From contig OY783198.1 in the NCBI GenBank assembly GCA_963678675.1, forward strand, positions 22,616,684 through 22,680,683: a stretch of DNA of 64,000 nt, read 5' to 3'. Under the pieces are notes generated by a model. The model made no database searches and was not told the DNA's origin. It was given only the letters and a program-made list of their open reading frames with translations. This document shows, piece by piece, positions 10,801-23,725 of the stretch. Position 1 is the stretch's first letter. Each line of letters begins with the position of its first letter. The position numbers and the translations under genes were made by a program. The stretch comes from Xiphydria camelus (lineage: Eukaryota; Arthropoda; Insecta; Hymenoptera; Xiphydriidae).

Positions 10801-12780
10801 CCCCAGTGGCATAGCCCCCGACCACCTACCCCGAACTACATCACGTCTCTCCCGCACAACATGGCCACTTACCCCGCCATGTTCACGTAGCCGGGAGACG
10901 ACGGGCTCGGGTCGATGATAGGGTGTAAGAGCAGCAACCCTCTGTGATCTCGGTGCGCGGATCGTCGTTCCCCCTTCGCAAATAGCGGGGCGAACGCGGT
11001 TTCTCGGGGAGTTCTTCGGCATCGTCTGCCTCGCGCGAAGCCGTCAAACGCGAGAGCCGCTGACGCAAATCATGGAGAGCCGTGACGCGTCGACGGATCG
11101 TGCACGAGTCGCGGCTGCATTTAGATTAAGATCTCTGGTTTCGGCGAGGTAGGTTCATGAAGTCGCTCATGGGGGGGACTGGGTTCGTCGGTGGTGTCCT
11201 TCAGACGACCGCATACCCTTGCGCTTATTACGAAGTGATAGTCAATTTTTTCGTGCCCCCCAAAGTGACGATGACGCGAGAACGTTCGTAAACATGTTTC
11301 GCGTTTAGAAATATATATCGACAACGCGCACGTATGACTGCTGCTGTCGTCGTCATCTGCGACGTGTTCGCGAGCAATAGAACGAGCGAATCGTGTCGCG
11401 CTCCCGACAGAAGCATCGCATCGACCCAAGATACACTCGTCATTTATCCTAGCAAAAAGACCGAGCACGTGTCACTCGGTAGAAGAATCTATATAGGCGG
11501 TTATCACGAGGAACGGGGTTGCGAAGCGATAACGAAGTAACTTGTCTCTATTTTCCGAGGTGTCTGCTTTTGTAAAAAAAAATGTGCATAGATACAATAA
11601 TGATAATGAAAAGGAAGAAGTGCCACAGGCGAAACCCCGTGCGCTCTCGCCACCTCATCGCGGAGCCGCGAGCTGGTAACCTGAAGAGCATATATTTCGT
11701 TAAATAATTGAAATGCAACAACACAGAACACAAGGATATAGTTTATTATATACATACACGAGATATACACGTATAAAAATACACATTATATATAGATATA
11801 TGTAATATATAAACGAATATGTAGATAAAAGGAGGATCGGAGTGTGCGGTATCGGCGTGAGATACGTACGCGCTAACGCGGATACACTATACGCGGATAC
11901 ACGCACGCACGCGGATTAGCGCGCCCGCGACGGGTAGTCTCGCACGTGCGACAGGTGCGCGAAAGCGCGCGAATTAATAACGTAATTTTAATGTTACGCG
12001 TCTCTATTCATGCTAACGGGAGAGATACAATTTGTAGATAAGCGAGGATGTAGATTAGAAGTAACACACGACAACAGCAACATCAACAACAACAACACAT
12101 ATTATTTACATTACCTAGAATGTATGGGGAAAGTAGTGGTTCTAGAGATGAAAAAAGTACATATACAAAAATACATTATATATGTAAGGCAGAAGTTGGA
12201 GAAGGTATATATGAGATAAGTAAAAAGTAAGTTGCTCATGTGTATATTTTTGTAAATAGGTATTGTGAGTGCCGCCGCCTTGAGGGCAGAGCCTACCGTA
12301 AGAAACACGGCCGGGCTCTCGCCCGCCCCATTTTTGCTACCACATCTTACCGAGATATTCCAGGTTATTTCTGGTAAAGCTGTCCACTGAGTTACTCCGA
12401 CGCGGCTTTTTATGAAACTTTATCCGTTCCCCGTTCTTTCTTTACTGCTTCTGATTTCGTTTTTCTCCTTTGCCTTTTGTCTTTTTTTTTCGCGAACGTT
12501 CAGTCATCCCTACGATCGGAGAATTTTTTTCCACGCGATTCGTAGTAGTCTCTGCGCGGCAGAAGGAACCAGAGAGTCGGTTCGACTGAACGCTGATCAA
12601 AGTGACTTAGGAGTTTTGTAAGCATTTACGTGTAGGCACACGCGTGAATTTCGATAATCGACGGACCGGCTCGCATGCACGAGTTTACGCCAAGCGGAAT
12701 CCTTACCAGAAGTGAGCTACAGTACTATTTTGTGTCGATCGTCATTGCATTGCGACGGCTTCTATTCGATTCTGAAAGTG

Positions 12781-12798
12781 CAGCAGCAGCAGCAGCAG
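12781..12798. repeat. CAG trinucleotide repeat, six units
   Basis: Six perfect CAG units follow 'gaaagtg' in the presumed non-coding region after lilli. No open frame uses them, so it is a non-coding microsatellite. Confidence 0.9.
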
Positions 12799-13734
12799 TT
12801 ATTGCACTTTTTTGAAAGAGAAAGGGGCGGAGATAATGAAAAAAGAAGGCAATAGGAAGGAAAAAGAAGTCAAAGCGTTGAATGCAGAACGGGAAGAGGG
12901 AGGGCAGTGCGTGTACCGCGTTGAAGGTTTATATTTTCCAGTGGAGCGCGGTGAGCCGAATTAATCGCGCTTTTATCGACGAGAAATCGAGGGGGGAAAA
13001 AGGAAAAGGCGGAGGGAAACGCGGAACGTGCTATGGTACGGAGCTGGCGGGGCGGAAGCCCCCCTCCTTCTCCCTTAGTAACTAGTGCGGTCCAATGGTT
13101 CATGGGATACAATTTTATAGCGAATGAATTATACGGAACAAACTTGATAAAAATGTCAAAAAAATGAATTTATTAAAAATTTCGAGATATTTTAGAGACA
13201 CATATTTATAAGGAAGATACGTACATATATCAGGCCCGTTTCCGCCAGCTCTCGCGAAATCAGACGCGTTCACGCGAGCACGGTGCGTTCAAACGATAAC
13301 TATATCACTGGGCGAAGATACGAATCGATTTTTCGGGCACGCCGGACGCTCGTTGTTTTATTTTAAATTATCGACACATCTCAGAGAGAAAGAGTGATAC
13401 GCGAAAAATGTAAATCGCGAGGCGTTTAATTCGATTCGTCGATTCGAGTCCTGAGAAACCTAAACCACTGCTCGCTCCGTTATACATAGTCAGGCAGAGG
13501 TGTGCGTACATCTCTCTATTTCTTGGGCAAATTCACGTTCCTACCTTAACGATTATAGGGGAGAGACTCTGCCGAATTAAACAGTTAAGGACGACTAACA
13601 GACAGCATGTACCGCGACGCGATCCTGCAATTCTTACGGCGTGTGACTCGATTGTTTTATGAAATATTTAAGGAGAAAGGCGAGAGAGAAAGGGAATGCG
13701 CGAATGAGATAGGTGAGAAAGGAAAAGGAAGAGA

Positions 13735-13736
13735 GA

Positions 13737-13769
<33 letters not shown>
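13735..13769. repeat. GA dinucleotide microsatellite in a purine-rich block
   Basis: A nearly pure GA run lies within a longer purine-only block (about 13670-13860). Within that block the segment 'gagagaaagggaatgcgcgaatgagat' type sequence occurs twice (near 13683 and 13785), so the block also carries a roughly 102 bp tandem duplication. The serine/leucine-rich frames on the other strand are artefacts of this repeat. Confidence 0.85.
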
Positions 13770-13772
<3 letters not shown>

Positions 13773-15136
13773 GTGAGTGAGGGAGAGAAAGGGAATGCGC
13801 GAATGAGATGAGTGAGAAAGAAAAAGGAAGAGAGAAAGAGAGAGATGAAGAAGAGCAGGCATGACAGAATAAACGCTCGTGCATGTGTAAGAAGATGAGT
13901 TAACGAGACGTGAGAACAATACCTGTACATTGTACCTAATTAACCTAACAGCAGCAACAGCAATGGCCTTCGGCCATGTCATACGGACTGTCAGATAAAA
14001 TCTATTGACGCGACTTGGTTATTATGCTGTTTGATTTGTCGATTTTTCTTTCTTTTTACCTATTATACATTATATCGTAATTGTAATATATTTATATACA
14101 CATATATACACATACACACACACACACACACGTACGCGCCTTTATTTTATTATGATTATGGTTACTATTAATTATCGTATCACAATTATTACATTATAGT
14201 TACTTTACTGTACTCATAAAGAAACATTATTACATTATAAATACTTTTCTTCTCTGAGTAATAATGGTTCGTATACTGGAACTAAACTATTCTGTCCTCG
14301 CGATCGTGCCAAGTTGCTTGGCGATACTCCTACGCGATACTAATTATTGTGTTACGTGAACTTGAATTTGATTTCGTCCTACGATGTTTTTTTTTTCACT
14401 GACGGCTTCGGTTTCTTTCGTTTCTACCGTCGTTACGACACGAATTAAACTGATACCGCAGCGAGTCGCGAACTAACGTCTCTACGCGCGGTTCGGTGTT
14501 CACGAGGGCTCTGCGAGTTGCCGCGCGGGTACGCCTGACGGCTAGGCGGTTACACGCGCGTGAATGATCGAACTACTGCCACGAGGGAAGCGAGGGTGTG
14601 TCGATGGAGAAGGACGCGCGCGCGTGAATGAATGAAAGGGAGAGGTGCGGTGATAGAGTAAAAATTGAGCAGCTGACTCGTCAGGCGAGTTTTAATCGAT
14701 GGACAGGAGGGTTTAGTGATTCTGGAGAGTTGTGGTACTCGTGTAAATCGGCGACGCTGATGAACGAACGCTTGAGACGCGCGAGACGATCGGAGAACGG
14801 ACTGCGTGAACTCCGTTCAAGCGCGACGAGGGTAGCCCGACGATGCGGTGCGTACAGCCTCGACGATTCGAAAATAAGATGAATATGTAGAGGCGGAAGG
14901 GGGTGAGCGGCGCGTAGCGACTTCACCGTGCGACTGGCAAAGAGAATCGGCTTCTCGCGGATGTAGATCTTTTATATTTTGTACCCTCGACCTTCGATGC
15001 GACGAAGGAATTCCGCGCGAGACCGCGAATGAAGCGCGCTACCCTTCGCTCGTAGAAGCGCCGCAGAGTTCACGCCGCGTCGTACGCGATGCACGTATAC
15101 CGTATTTGTAATTTCTATTGTAATCGAGCACACCCT

Positions 15137-15260
15137 GGATGCTTTCCATTTAGTTGACGCGAGCCGACGAAAAATCGAATCATGGATCCTTTTTACTGCA
15201 ATTCTCCGATCAATTGGCTGATCTGAAAGCGTCGACCAGTGTCCTAAATAGAAAGCATCC
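15137..15260 (+). other. Long imperfect hairpin in probable lilli 3' UTR
   Basis: GGATGCTTTCCATTTAG at 15137-15153 is complementary to CTAAATAGAAAGCATCC at 15244-15260 with one mismatch in 17. Pairing continues imperfectly inward (GACGCGAGCCGACG against CGTCGACCAGTGTC). The loop is about 60 nt. It could be an RNA structure in the UTR, a microRNA-like precursor or the remains of a small inverted-repeat element; I do not recognise a known microRNA. Confidence 0.45.
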
Positions 15261-15754
15261 CTCCTCGTGAGCGTTGGTGCTCGTGCGCGCGCGTACTCAC
15301 ACTCGTACAGTCACATACACACACGCGCACGCACGCATAAATATCTCACGGTACGTACGAGCATGAGAATTGTACTCACCTTCTACACGAGACACGGCCG
15401 AAGGACAAGTGCGTGCGCGCGTGCGTTCGGGGCGCGATTGAATTAAGGGGCAGAAAGTAAGGATGTCTACGCGAATCACACACGGGGTGCGGTTTTAATG
15501 TATAAAGTGCGACGAATCGACGTCTTTCTCGCTTCTCGTTTCCTCCGTTACGTTCCCCGCGTGCGCATCACGAGGTGCGCGCACAGATTCATGGGCGGAA
15601 ACTAGGAGTATGAGACGAAGTAGCGGACCGCGCGCGCGTATGCAGTTACGATGCGAAAGAGAGCGTAAGAGACTACGTGTGAAGGGCAACCGCACCAAGG
15701 AGAGACCAAACTCGCTTAAGGAAATATTACCTACTCGCTTTTTATTTATTTTAT

Positions 15755-15764
15755 TATTATTAGT

Positions 15765-15795
<31 letters not shown>
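15755..15795. repeat. ATT/TTA trinucleotide microsatellite
   Basis: A run of ATT units, slightly interrupted at both ends, in AT-rich non-coding DNA downstream of lilli. Confidence 0.85.
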
Positions 15796-15796
<1 letters not shown>

Positions 15797-18349
15797 ATAT
15801 TTATTGGTATGGAGGCTGACTCACGGCCGAGCCACCGCTCTGATAAATTAAATTGTTGAAACTAATCTATTGTTACTTAACTAATATTGTTCCAGTTGAA
15901 AAATCGAATAAATCATTCAATAAACGAAGGAACGAGTCACAGACATTCTCTTGCGTGTGTCACACCTTGAATTTCGATCGTCAAAAAGGGGAGCAGACTG
16001 CGTGCGCACGGGCGATCTCTCCCTCCGTACAATTTGACGTTGCTTCTCGTTTTACGCTTTGACAAATGGAGTCGAGTCTACATTCGATCGATGAGAAAGA
16101 GATGCGCGAAAATGCGTGCAATCGAGGAGAGGGCTGATTGGCTCGGCTGTAACTCCGTACGGCGCCAGAGAAACACGCGTGCACAGGATTAACCCATTAA
16201 CGTCCGAATAAGTGGCACGAATGGGGTCACGATTATTCTCGTTACCTGTGAAGTTTCGAGCGACGTTGATATATAGCTTTCCTACAGATCGAAGTGTAAT
16301 CTTCAAATGAGCGTCGTGGTAACTTTGGCGGAAAGTTCACAGGCGACGGATTAATCTACCAATCAATTTTAGTGTGGAATTTTATTATTGGAGATTTGAT
16401 TTAAATGAGTATTTATTGAGAAGGATTAATTTTTTCTTATTTAATTTCATTAAAATGAATATTCATTCGGATCGCGTTAATTATTTAGTAAGCAATCGGG
16501 AAGTACCTACTCGTTCTTTGATTAACATAATTTCTCTCTCCGTTGCGAAAACAATACGAGAAAACTGAGCGATAATGGGCGACTTTCAAGTCTCGCTCGT
16601 CAAAGCCCTTTCCATTTTCTACGAAGCGTCGTTCACGAACTTCTCTTCGAGATTCGTTACACCCGATCGTTCCCAATACGAACTGTCCAAACCAAGTGCG
16701 ACTTACACCCACGACGAAAAACTGCAGGGCGACCTATACCTAGAGATCGAGATGTCGTTTTTTCGCGACACGGTGCAATGGTCCTTCTCCATGGACGCGG
16801 AGCCCGAAGTGATAATAATCATTTCTTCGTTTTTGCCGACCTTCGTAATTGCGCTACGGTGTACAGTTAAAGGGAAAGAGTGAGAAGGCTTGCATTTGGC
16901 GCAATTTTGCGGATGCGGGAAAACGCGAAAGACGACCGACGAAAAGGCGTCTCTTCTCCTTCGAACGATACGCGCGCGATTCCAGGGACGAAAAGTCATT
17001 TACACACAAATCGTGCTGCTTAAAAAAACACCGCGACAATATATTTGCGAAATATTTTGTGAACAAGGCTTTTTTTTACTTATTTCGTACAGTAATCTCA
17101 GCTTAAACGGAGTGAGAGCCTTTACTAAAAAAAATCAATCTATATAAATGCGTATAGATAGAAGGTGTGCCGTCGGTTATGGGGACGGCAGATCGGTAAC
17201 GTGTATGCTCTATATTTTTGTTTATGTTTTCTCGCCTTAGGCCCGCATCATTATTATTCTTATATATTATTATATTATTGTGCATATGGTATGAATTGTA
17301 AAAAGGACACGTATTTACCATATATTATATTCATTTTTTGAGGAGTGGCTGTCCTCGAAATGAACATATTGTTTAAAGTAAATTGAATGAATAAATAAAA
17401 GATTGACCAAATCGATATCTCGAGAGTTTCTCCTTTTGTCGCGCCGTTACACACTTTTACTCCATGATTCTGTTTCCATGAGCGTATTTTTAACGTGTAT
17501 CCCCGCATCGAGATGTGGAATATTAACTTTCTAACGGATTGTAAGAGTAGTTACGTCTGGTTTTCTAATATCGAATGTTCCCACTACGGGGCAAATGAGG
17601 AAGTAAAAAAAGGGCAATAAAACGACTGGGGTGGATACGTATACCTATCCGTATTATTATAATATATCATCGGGTATATTTATCAAACGCCATAGATCTG
17701 CTAACTCGGTTGAGGTGGCTAGGAATAGGAATCAGAGTTACGAGATTCTCAATAGAGAAATTGAAAAGTTCTGCCCTGGAAGTTTCTCTTCTGCAAGTGC
17801 GTGAATGCACGAGAAATAAATAATGAGGTAAATTGTAGGAAGTTACTACTGTACGCGTAATATTTATACGGCATTCGATCAGAACATATCGTTCCATACT
17901 ATGGTATAGCTTACTACACGTCAGGAACGGCATAAGTTTCAACGCAATTTCTCTGCCGTCGATAAGTTTCAATTTCATTCGCGCCGCAGAGAAATACAAT
18001 ACGCAACATTCTGCAGAAACCTTCATTTTAGGAGCGCGTGCCGTGCGCGCGATAATTTCGAAGTCTCGTTCGTCGCGTGGATAACGAAAGGCCGCGACGA
18101 TACCGACAGGCCGCGTCGAAGAGGTTTCGCACATTTCCCAGTAGGACGGCCAAGCGCTTCGCGCTGACCAATAGTACAAACCAAAACGAATCCATTCGCT
18201 TGCTAACAGCGGAGCGTGCATCGTGTTTAGTGGTCGATGCATCGTCGCGACGCGTGTGTGCCTTTGTTTTCGTTCGTTGTCCGCTCGACCGAAAGCCGAG
18301 TCCCGAGGGACGGTCGTATCGTCGCGCAAGTGTTTTGAAGTGAATTCGT

Positions 18350-18489
18350 GAGAGACTCGATCAGGCGAGGTCCGTCGTGGCGTTTTCTGTGTTCCGTTAT
18401 TCCCGTTTCGTTCCACCGGACTTCGGACGGTGCGGCGAGCGGCGTCCCCCTGGAGTTTGTGCGTGACGGAGTTCCGTCGAACTTTCAAG
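18350..18489 (+). promoter_or_regulatory. Candidate non-coding first exon ending in a strong splice donor
   Basis: The sequence TTTCAAG|GTAAGT at 18483-18495 is a near-perfect donor. It closes a GC-rich block with a CCAAT pentamer at about 18168 and a run of + strand sequence with no good start codon context. It could be a 5' UTR exon of the CRACD-like gene (which would then have a 34.5 kb first intron) or of an unseen transcript. The left end is only a guess. There is no transcript evidence in the sequence itself. Confidence 0.25.
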
Positions 18490-21400
18490 GTAAGTTCCCG
18501 GAGAGGGAACGCATGGAAAAGTTTCCAAGCGAGTTTCGCAGCGACGTTCGGTGTGATTCCTCGCTCGCCGGGAGCGAGCGCGCCCACCTGTTGGCTCCGC
18601 CGAAGTGCAACGGCTCTCGGCACGCACAACGCGTACGCGCATCCGACGTGTAAACCCTGGCGAATCTAGCGACGCGCGGCGTCCACCATATCGCGCGACT
18701 ATCGGCCCGGGAATCGACCTCGTATCGTGTTCCGATCGGGCTTCGCCTCGGGATTAAAACGGTGCTCCTCGACGGTCAGTTAGGTTTCGCCGAACCGCAC
18801 GCGGCGTTGCTATTATTCTTCGCGCTACGGCGTGGTTTTCACGCTCGCGAAAATTAGTAGAGCGGCTTGGAGAGCGGAGCAAACCGAAGCGGCGCGTTTC
18901 GTCGGTCGTACCGGTCCCCCGAGGCGGGCGTCGGGGGTGTCTGGTACCGTTTTATTCTACTTTTCCCAATTAAATTGAACGTTACGACCCGGCACGGAAA
19001 TATGCATACGTATAGTTGCTTCGACTGCATTTCAATCGGCAGGACTTGCGAGCGGCCGTTTCAAGTGTTTTTCTCGCTCAAAGCAAAGGACAGTTGACGT
19101 AACCGAATATCAACGTATTGTTACTCCGTGGCATTCCACTTCGTTGTGATTCGGGTGTATTTCTCTTGATATAAGATTCTGCTACGCGTACGACATCTGG
19201 CCGCGTACGTGTCTTACATCGGTAGCGCGTAAAATATTTGCAACCTCGCACGCTCCCATTCAATCGGCCGTTGCGCAATGTCAACAATCTCGCGTTTCAC
19301 AAGGAACCGCTACGACGATGCCCGATTTTCACGTTTCGTTATTATCGTTTACGATTTCCCTGCGTAGTACGCCCGACGCTTCACGCTCGGTATTGCGAGA
19401 CGATACTTTATATTATACATACCCGACCGAAAGGTTGCACCCAACGGATAGGATAGGAACCGGCACCGGACACCGTGGCGCGTTGCGAGAGACGGGCGCG
19501 AAACGACGAAACTTAGTTGCCAGTTGGCGTCTACGATACTCTGCTCGCGCTTCTACCTATTTCGCGTCGTCGCACACGATGCGTGTCGAACTTGCTCGCG
19601 ATTGCGTGACGCAATGGCAGCGAGATTCCGATACGATCGGTGCGGTACGACTCCGCAGCGAAGGCGTTTTACAATTGGTGCGATACACCAAAATTTGTCT
19701 ACTAAAATTGCTTCTTAAATTGTTACACGCATCGATTTCAAAAATAAACGCATCATTTGCGATACTGGAGTTCCTAAAAACGAAGCCTCTCTCTCGAGCG
19801 TTTCGCGTCCGTCGGCACGTGGAATCGAACTTTCGGCGATTGCAAAATGCATTACGTACACTGATCGCTGGGTCCAGCTGAGCACCTTCTAATTTTTAAG
19901 TGCCACCGAGCACTCATTTCGCCGCCGACGAATCAATGGTATCGATTCCGCGGATCCATTAGCGGCTCTCCGATTACGTCGACGTCGTTCTTCGCTTCGC
20001 GGCGTTTTCCCATCAAAACCATCGATATGTACCATATAGATCAATCGCATTTTTCCACTGAGCTCGGAGTTTTTCTTCCCCCCCGAGGCCACCGCGGACT
20101 CTCTCCCGCGTCCACGCGCTTCAGGGTCGCTCCTTAGCGGGTAATCCCGATATTTAAAGCGCGATTTATCGCGATCGCCGAGATCGACGGGCATTCCGCG
20201 GTGCGCGGGCGGCGGCGAGGGGCGAGCGGGGCGCGTCAGTGCCAGGCAACATGCGCGGCCTTGAAGGCGAGCTCGACCCCTTTGCTCGACGACGCTTACC
20301 TCGTCGTACCGGTCGCGAAATTGGTTCGTTCCGTTCCGTGCGTCGCGCTCCTCGCGGACGGCTCCGCGAAGGAAAGGGTCCCATTCGAGCGAGATCGTTC
20401 ACGAGTTCGCGTTTCGTTCCTCGGAGTGGTCTCCGTGGACGGTCGAGTTCGCGCGTCGGATGGGGAGAGAGAAGCGGCAGTGCGGTCAACGGATACGCGA
20501 AGGCGGAAGAACTCGAAAGCAGTTCGAGGTTCCGACGGAGCGATTTGTTTTATTTCCCCGATCGATGCGATGGCCGCTTCTATTCAGTTTTATGCAGGCT
20601 TGAGAGTCAGTGGGGAATTCTGATTTCTAGCCCTTTGGAGCCAGTTTTCCTCCGATCGCAAGAGTCCCGTACAGTTCCACATTTTCTAGCCAATGTTTAC
20701 GGAAAATTATTACTGTGTTTGGAAAATTTGTTTCACCGGTTTCTCCGCAATTACTTATTTTCACGAAGTGAATAATTTTTGTTTTCGAAATCTACGTGCT
20801 ACGAGTATATTACATTCCCGGAAATAGAATCGGCTCAGACTACGACTCAAATTAATAAAAGTATTGTTATTATAACAACATAGCCGCCATCGTGTATCGC
20901 ATTGTCTGCTAGCAGTAATTTTCTTATCTTCCGATTTCGTTACCTTTGCACGGTGGTTATGGTTTCAGGAAATAATTTCGGTCTATTTATATAATTATGA
21001 GAAGAGAGAGAGAGAGAGTGTGTGTGTCTTCACTTTGTGATTTTCGTTCAAATTACGGAGAAAGTAGTGAAACAAATTCCAGTTGCCCTTTAAGTTCCAC
21101 ATTTTCCCAGAAGGAAACACGTTAATCATACAGCGTACATAATCCTCGTATCCGTGGTCGAGGACGAGCCCCGCGCGGATCCCGGATGCTCGTCGACCGC
21201 CAATCGCCGCGCGCGGATAATACGTTACGTCACCGTCGACGCGGCGTATACTTTGTACGCGTAACGTGCTCGTAGGCATGGGCGCAGCTTGGCCAAGATA
21301 TTGCTCCAGGTGGTTACGTTAGTCGGGAAACAACGAGAAGCCGGGGTTGGCGGGGGTAGGTGGATATCGTGTGACCCGGTTTGGGTGCGCCCAGGCGCCG

Positions 21401-23469
21401 GGAGTAAACGTTGATGTAAATGTCAGGGCCCGGTCGGAGCCCCGCGCGTTACTCTCCCGCGATTTCTCGCCTTCGCCCTCCCCCGCTACCGGGAAAAAAT
21501 GCTACGGGCGGAGCACGATAAATTTGACCTTAAGATTACGCGTTTCGTCATTTTCGTCCGTTCGCTGGAAGATACGCGCGTGAAAGATCTCGTCTTTCAA
21601 ACGCGCCGCGTCTCCGTAAAAAAATTTTATCCTTGAAAAACGCGCGCCGCGGACGACGCCATCCGTTTCGCATAAATACTCCGCTCTTATTACAGCGCTT
21701 CGTCTCTCGAATTCGAGGGGATCCTCTTACGGCAGAGCCAATCATCGTAAAATATAATAAATTGCTCTTGTTGCTTTGGAAAATCGGACGACTCTACGTA
21801 ATCTGATTCGAAGCGAAAGTAATTACGAAATTATACCATCGAAATCGGACGAGAAAAACGATACATACAACGAGAAGGAAAGAAGTTATGAGCGAACGAG
21901 ACCCATACCAAGCGCGACGCGCTCAGGTACGCGCGAGGGGCGTGGAAAGAGTGCCCGAATAGTGTCCCCTGTTCAAATCGCTCTCCCGCTCACCTTCGAA
22001 AATTATAGCCGTCATCGCAATATACCGGCGCGGTGCGAAGCGAACAAAGCCGACGACCTCGTCTCGGTTTTAAGAATATGAGCTATCCACCGCGTAACGG
22101 CCCTTGCCCCGCGCATTGGCCACCGGAATATATCGAGTAGCGCGAAGTACGCTGGCACAGTCCCTTTCTAGAGGGCCCGGATAGGAGTTCACAGAGAGCG
22201 GAGCGTCTCGTTCCACTTCGCGACGACTCTCGACGCTCGGGAGAGAGGAGGTACGCGGTATTGGCGCTCGATATCGTACGTACGTCGGGCGCGGTGGCCG
22301 AGTTATGCCGGCTTTTGTAACTCGAGGACAATAAACGCCCCGCGGCGCAGCCTACGTCGGCTGATTAGCTCTCCTCGATGGGTGCGAACTTACGCGTGTA
22401 TGCGATATATTTGTACACAGTGAGAGAGGGGGTTAGAATCGTTCGGCGTCGTTCATCCCGCGGTAATGTGGGGCGTATACGTACCGAACCGAGCTGTACG
22501 TCTCGCGTACGCGCACGGCACGCTAGCCCCGGGCTTCATCACGGCGATGATAAACACTCCGGAATGTCGCTAACGACGACTCGGTACTCGACGTCTGTAC
22601 GTTACTATACGCGGGACGTCTTGGTTATCGACACGGCCGACAATGTCCGACCGATGTTCAAGAAATACCGCGTCGACGATCACCGCTCGACTCCTGGAAA
22701 GAACGATTCGCGCGCGACCGTTAGCGCGGGTCGGCGGAATGCGGAAAAGGAGGGATATTCGGACGATTTCTGCGTGTATGGCGAATCCTGGTGATCGACT
22801 TGGCGCGCGGGCGGTCGCAATGTATTCGCGTGTGCGTTAATTTGCAGTGGGTATTGGCTGTGTTGGGTCAGTCGAATTATCGGCTTCCACTTAGTTATCA
22901 GATCACGGTTTATTACGGCGGCCAGGCGTCGATCGAAGCGACCGATTACTGCAAACAATTTTTCCACCTTTACGCGTAATGACATTCGCCCCTATCTTTG
23001 GTCTCCATCGACCGAATTTCCGGGAAGACGAGTGATTCCTCGAACGAACGATCGGTATCGAACCGATCCGAACCGCTACCGGCGAGGTTCGACCGACCTC
23101 GAGGACCGGCGAAACAAAAAACGCCGCGTCGCGAGTCATCGCCGAAAGGAGCGATTCGCGCGATCGTTAGCGGAGCCACGAGGAGGAATGCAAAGAGGAC
23201 AAATATCGCGGGGCGATGGAACTTTACGCGCTCGCGGTAAAAATACTAAATACGTGTTTCGCGTAGCCTCGACGCTCTTGCCGTTGCAGCTTTGCGAATA
23301 TACGGCTAGGAACGGTACCCACGCGCTTCCGCGTGCAAATGTTGGCACGTAACGTCGGCTCGGCTGCGGATCCCGCGTGAAAGGCCCGAGAAGGGCGAAC
23401 GGAGAAAATTAATGCAACGACCTCGCGTGGAAGCGTTCGATTTTCTTTCGAACCCGCGTCGGATTCTCT

Positions 23470-23725
23470 CACGGAGAAAAAGAATTAGTCGGGTCTACTG
23501 AACATTACTTACGGGGTCGCAGGTAATTATTTATTCACGTCAATACAATTTTTTAATTCATTAATTTGATATCTCTTTCCTACAATCATGTGAAACAGTA
23601 GGTATGTGGTTGCAAGGAAGAAATATCAAATTAATGTGAACAAACATTTAATCGATCCAAGTAAATAATTATTTGCGATCCCGCGAGTAATTTTTAGTAG
23701 GTCCGACTAATTCTCTTTCTCTGTG
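23470..23725. mobile_element. Palindromic MITE, family C, copy 1
   Basis: A 256 bp AT-rich palindrome. It begins CACGGAGAAAAAGAATTAGT and ends in the reverse complement of CACAGAGAAAGAGAATTAGT. The inverted arms stay similar for about 100 bp, so the single strand would fold into a long hairpin. The second copy is at 34638-34899. No coding capacity. Confidence 0.8.

Larger units (their letters stand above)
10801..17400 (+). other. Probable long lilli 3' UTR and downstream region
   Basis: No coding frame here is convincing. The DNA after the stop becomes AT-richer, with T-rich and A-rich runs. Possible poly(A) signals AATAAA occur at 15907-15912, 15919-15924 and a pair at 17390-17399. A Pumilio-type TGTAAATA lies at 12251-12258. 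Simple repeats: CAG x6 (12781-12798), GA runs (13735-13769), CA run (about 14113-14132) and a TTA/ATT run (about 15755-15795). A long imperfect hairpin sits at 15137-15260. That this is one 3' UTR is inference from position, composition and signals; part could be intergenic. Confidence 0.4.

Noticed and set aside
13634..13982. Overlapping minus-strand frames rich in Ser/Leu/Phe
   Set aside because: They are translations of the GA/CT microsatellite block.
17667..18629. Minus-strand open frame of 320 codons
   Set aside because: The longest frame in the spacer, but it has no recognisable domain, arginine-rich chance composition, no supporting exons, and lies over a CpG-rich block where stops are rare.
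22285..22360. Possible tRNA (GGTGGCCGAGTT at about 22290)
   Set aside because: It resembles the A box of Leu/Ser tRNAs, but no B box follows within 100 bases and no cloverleaf forms.
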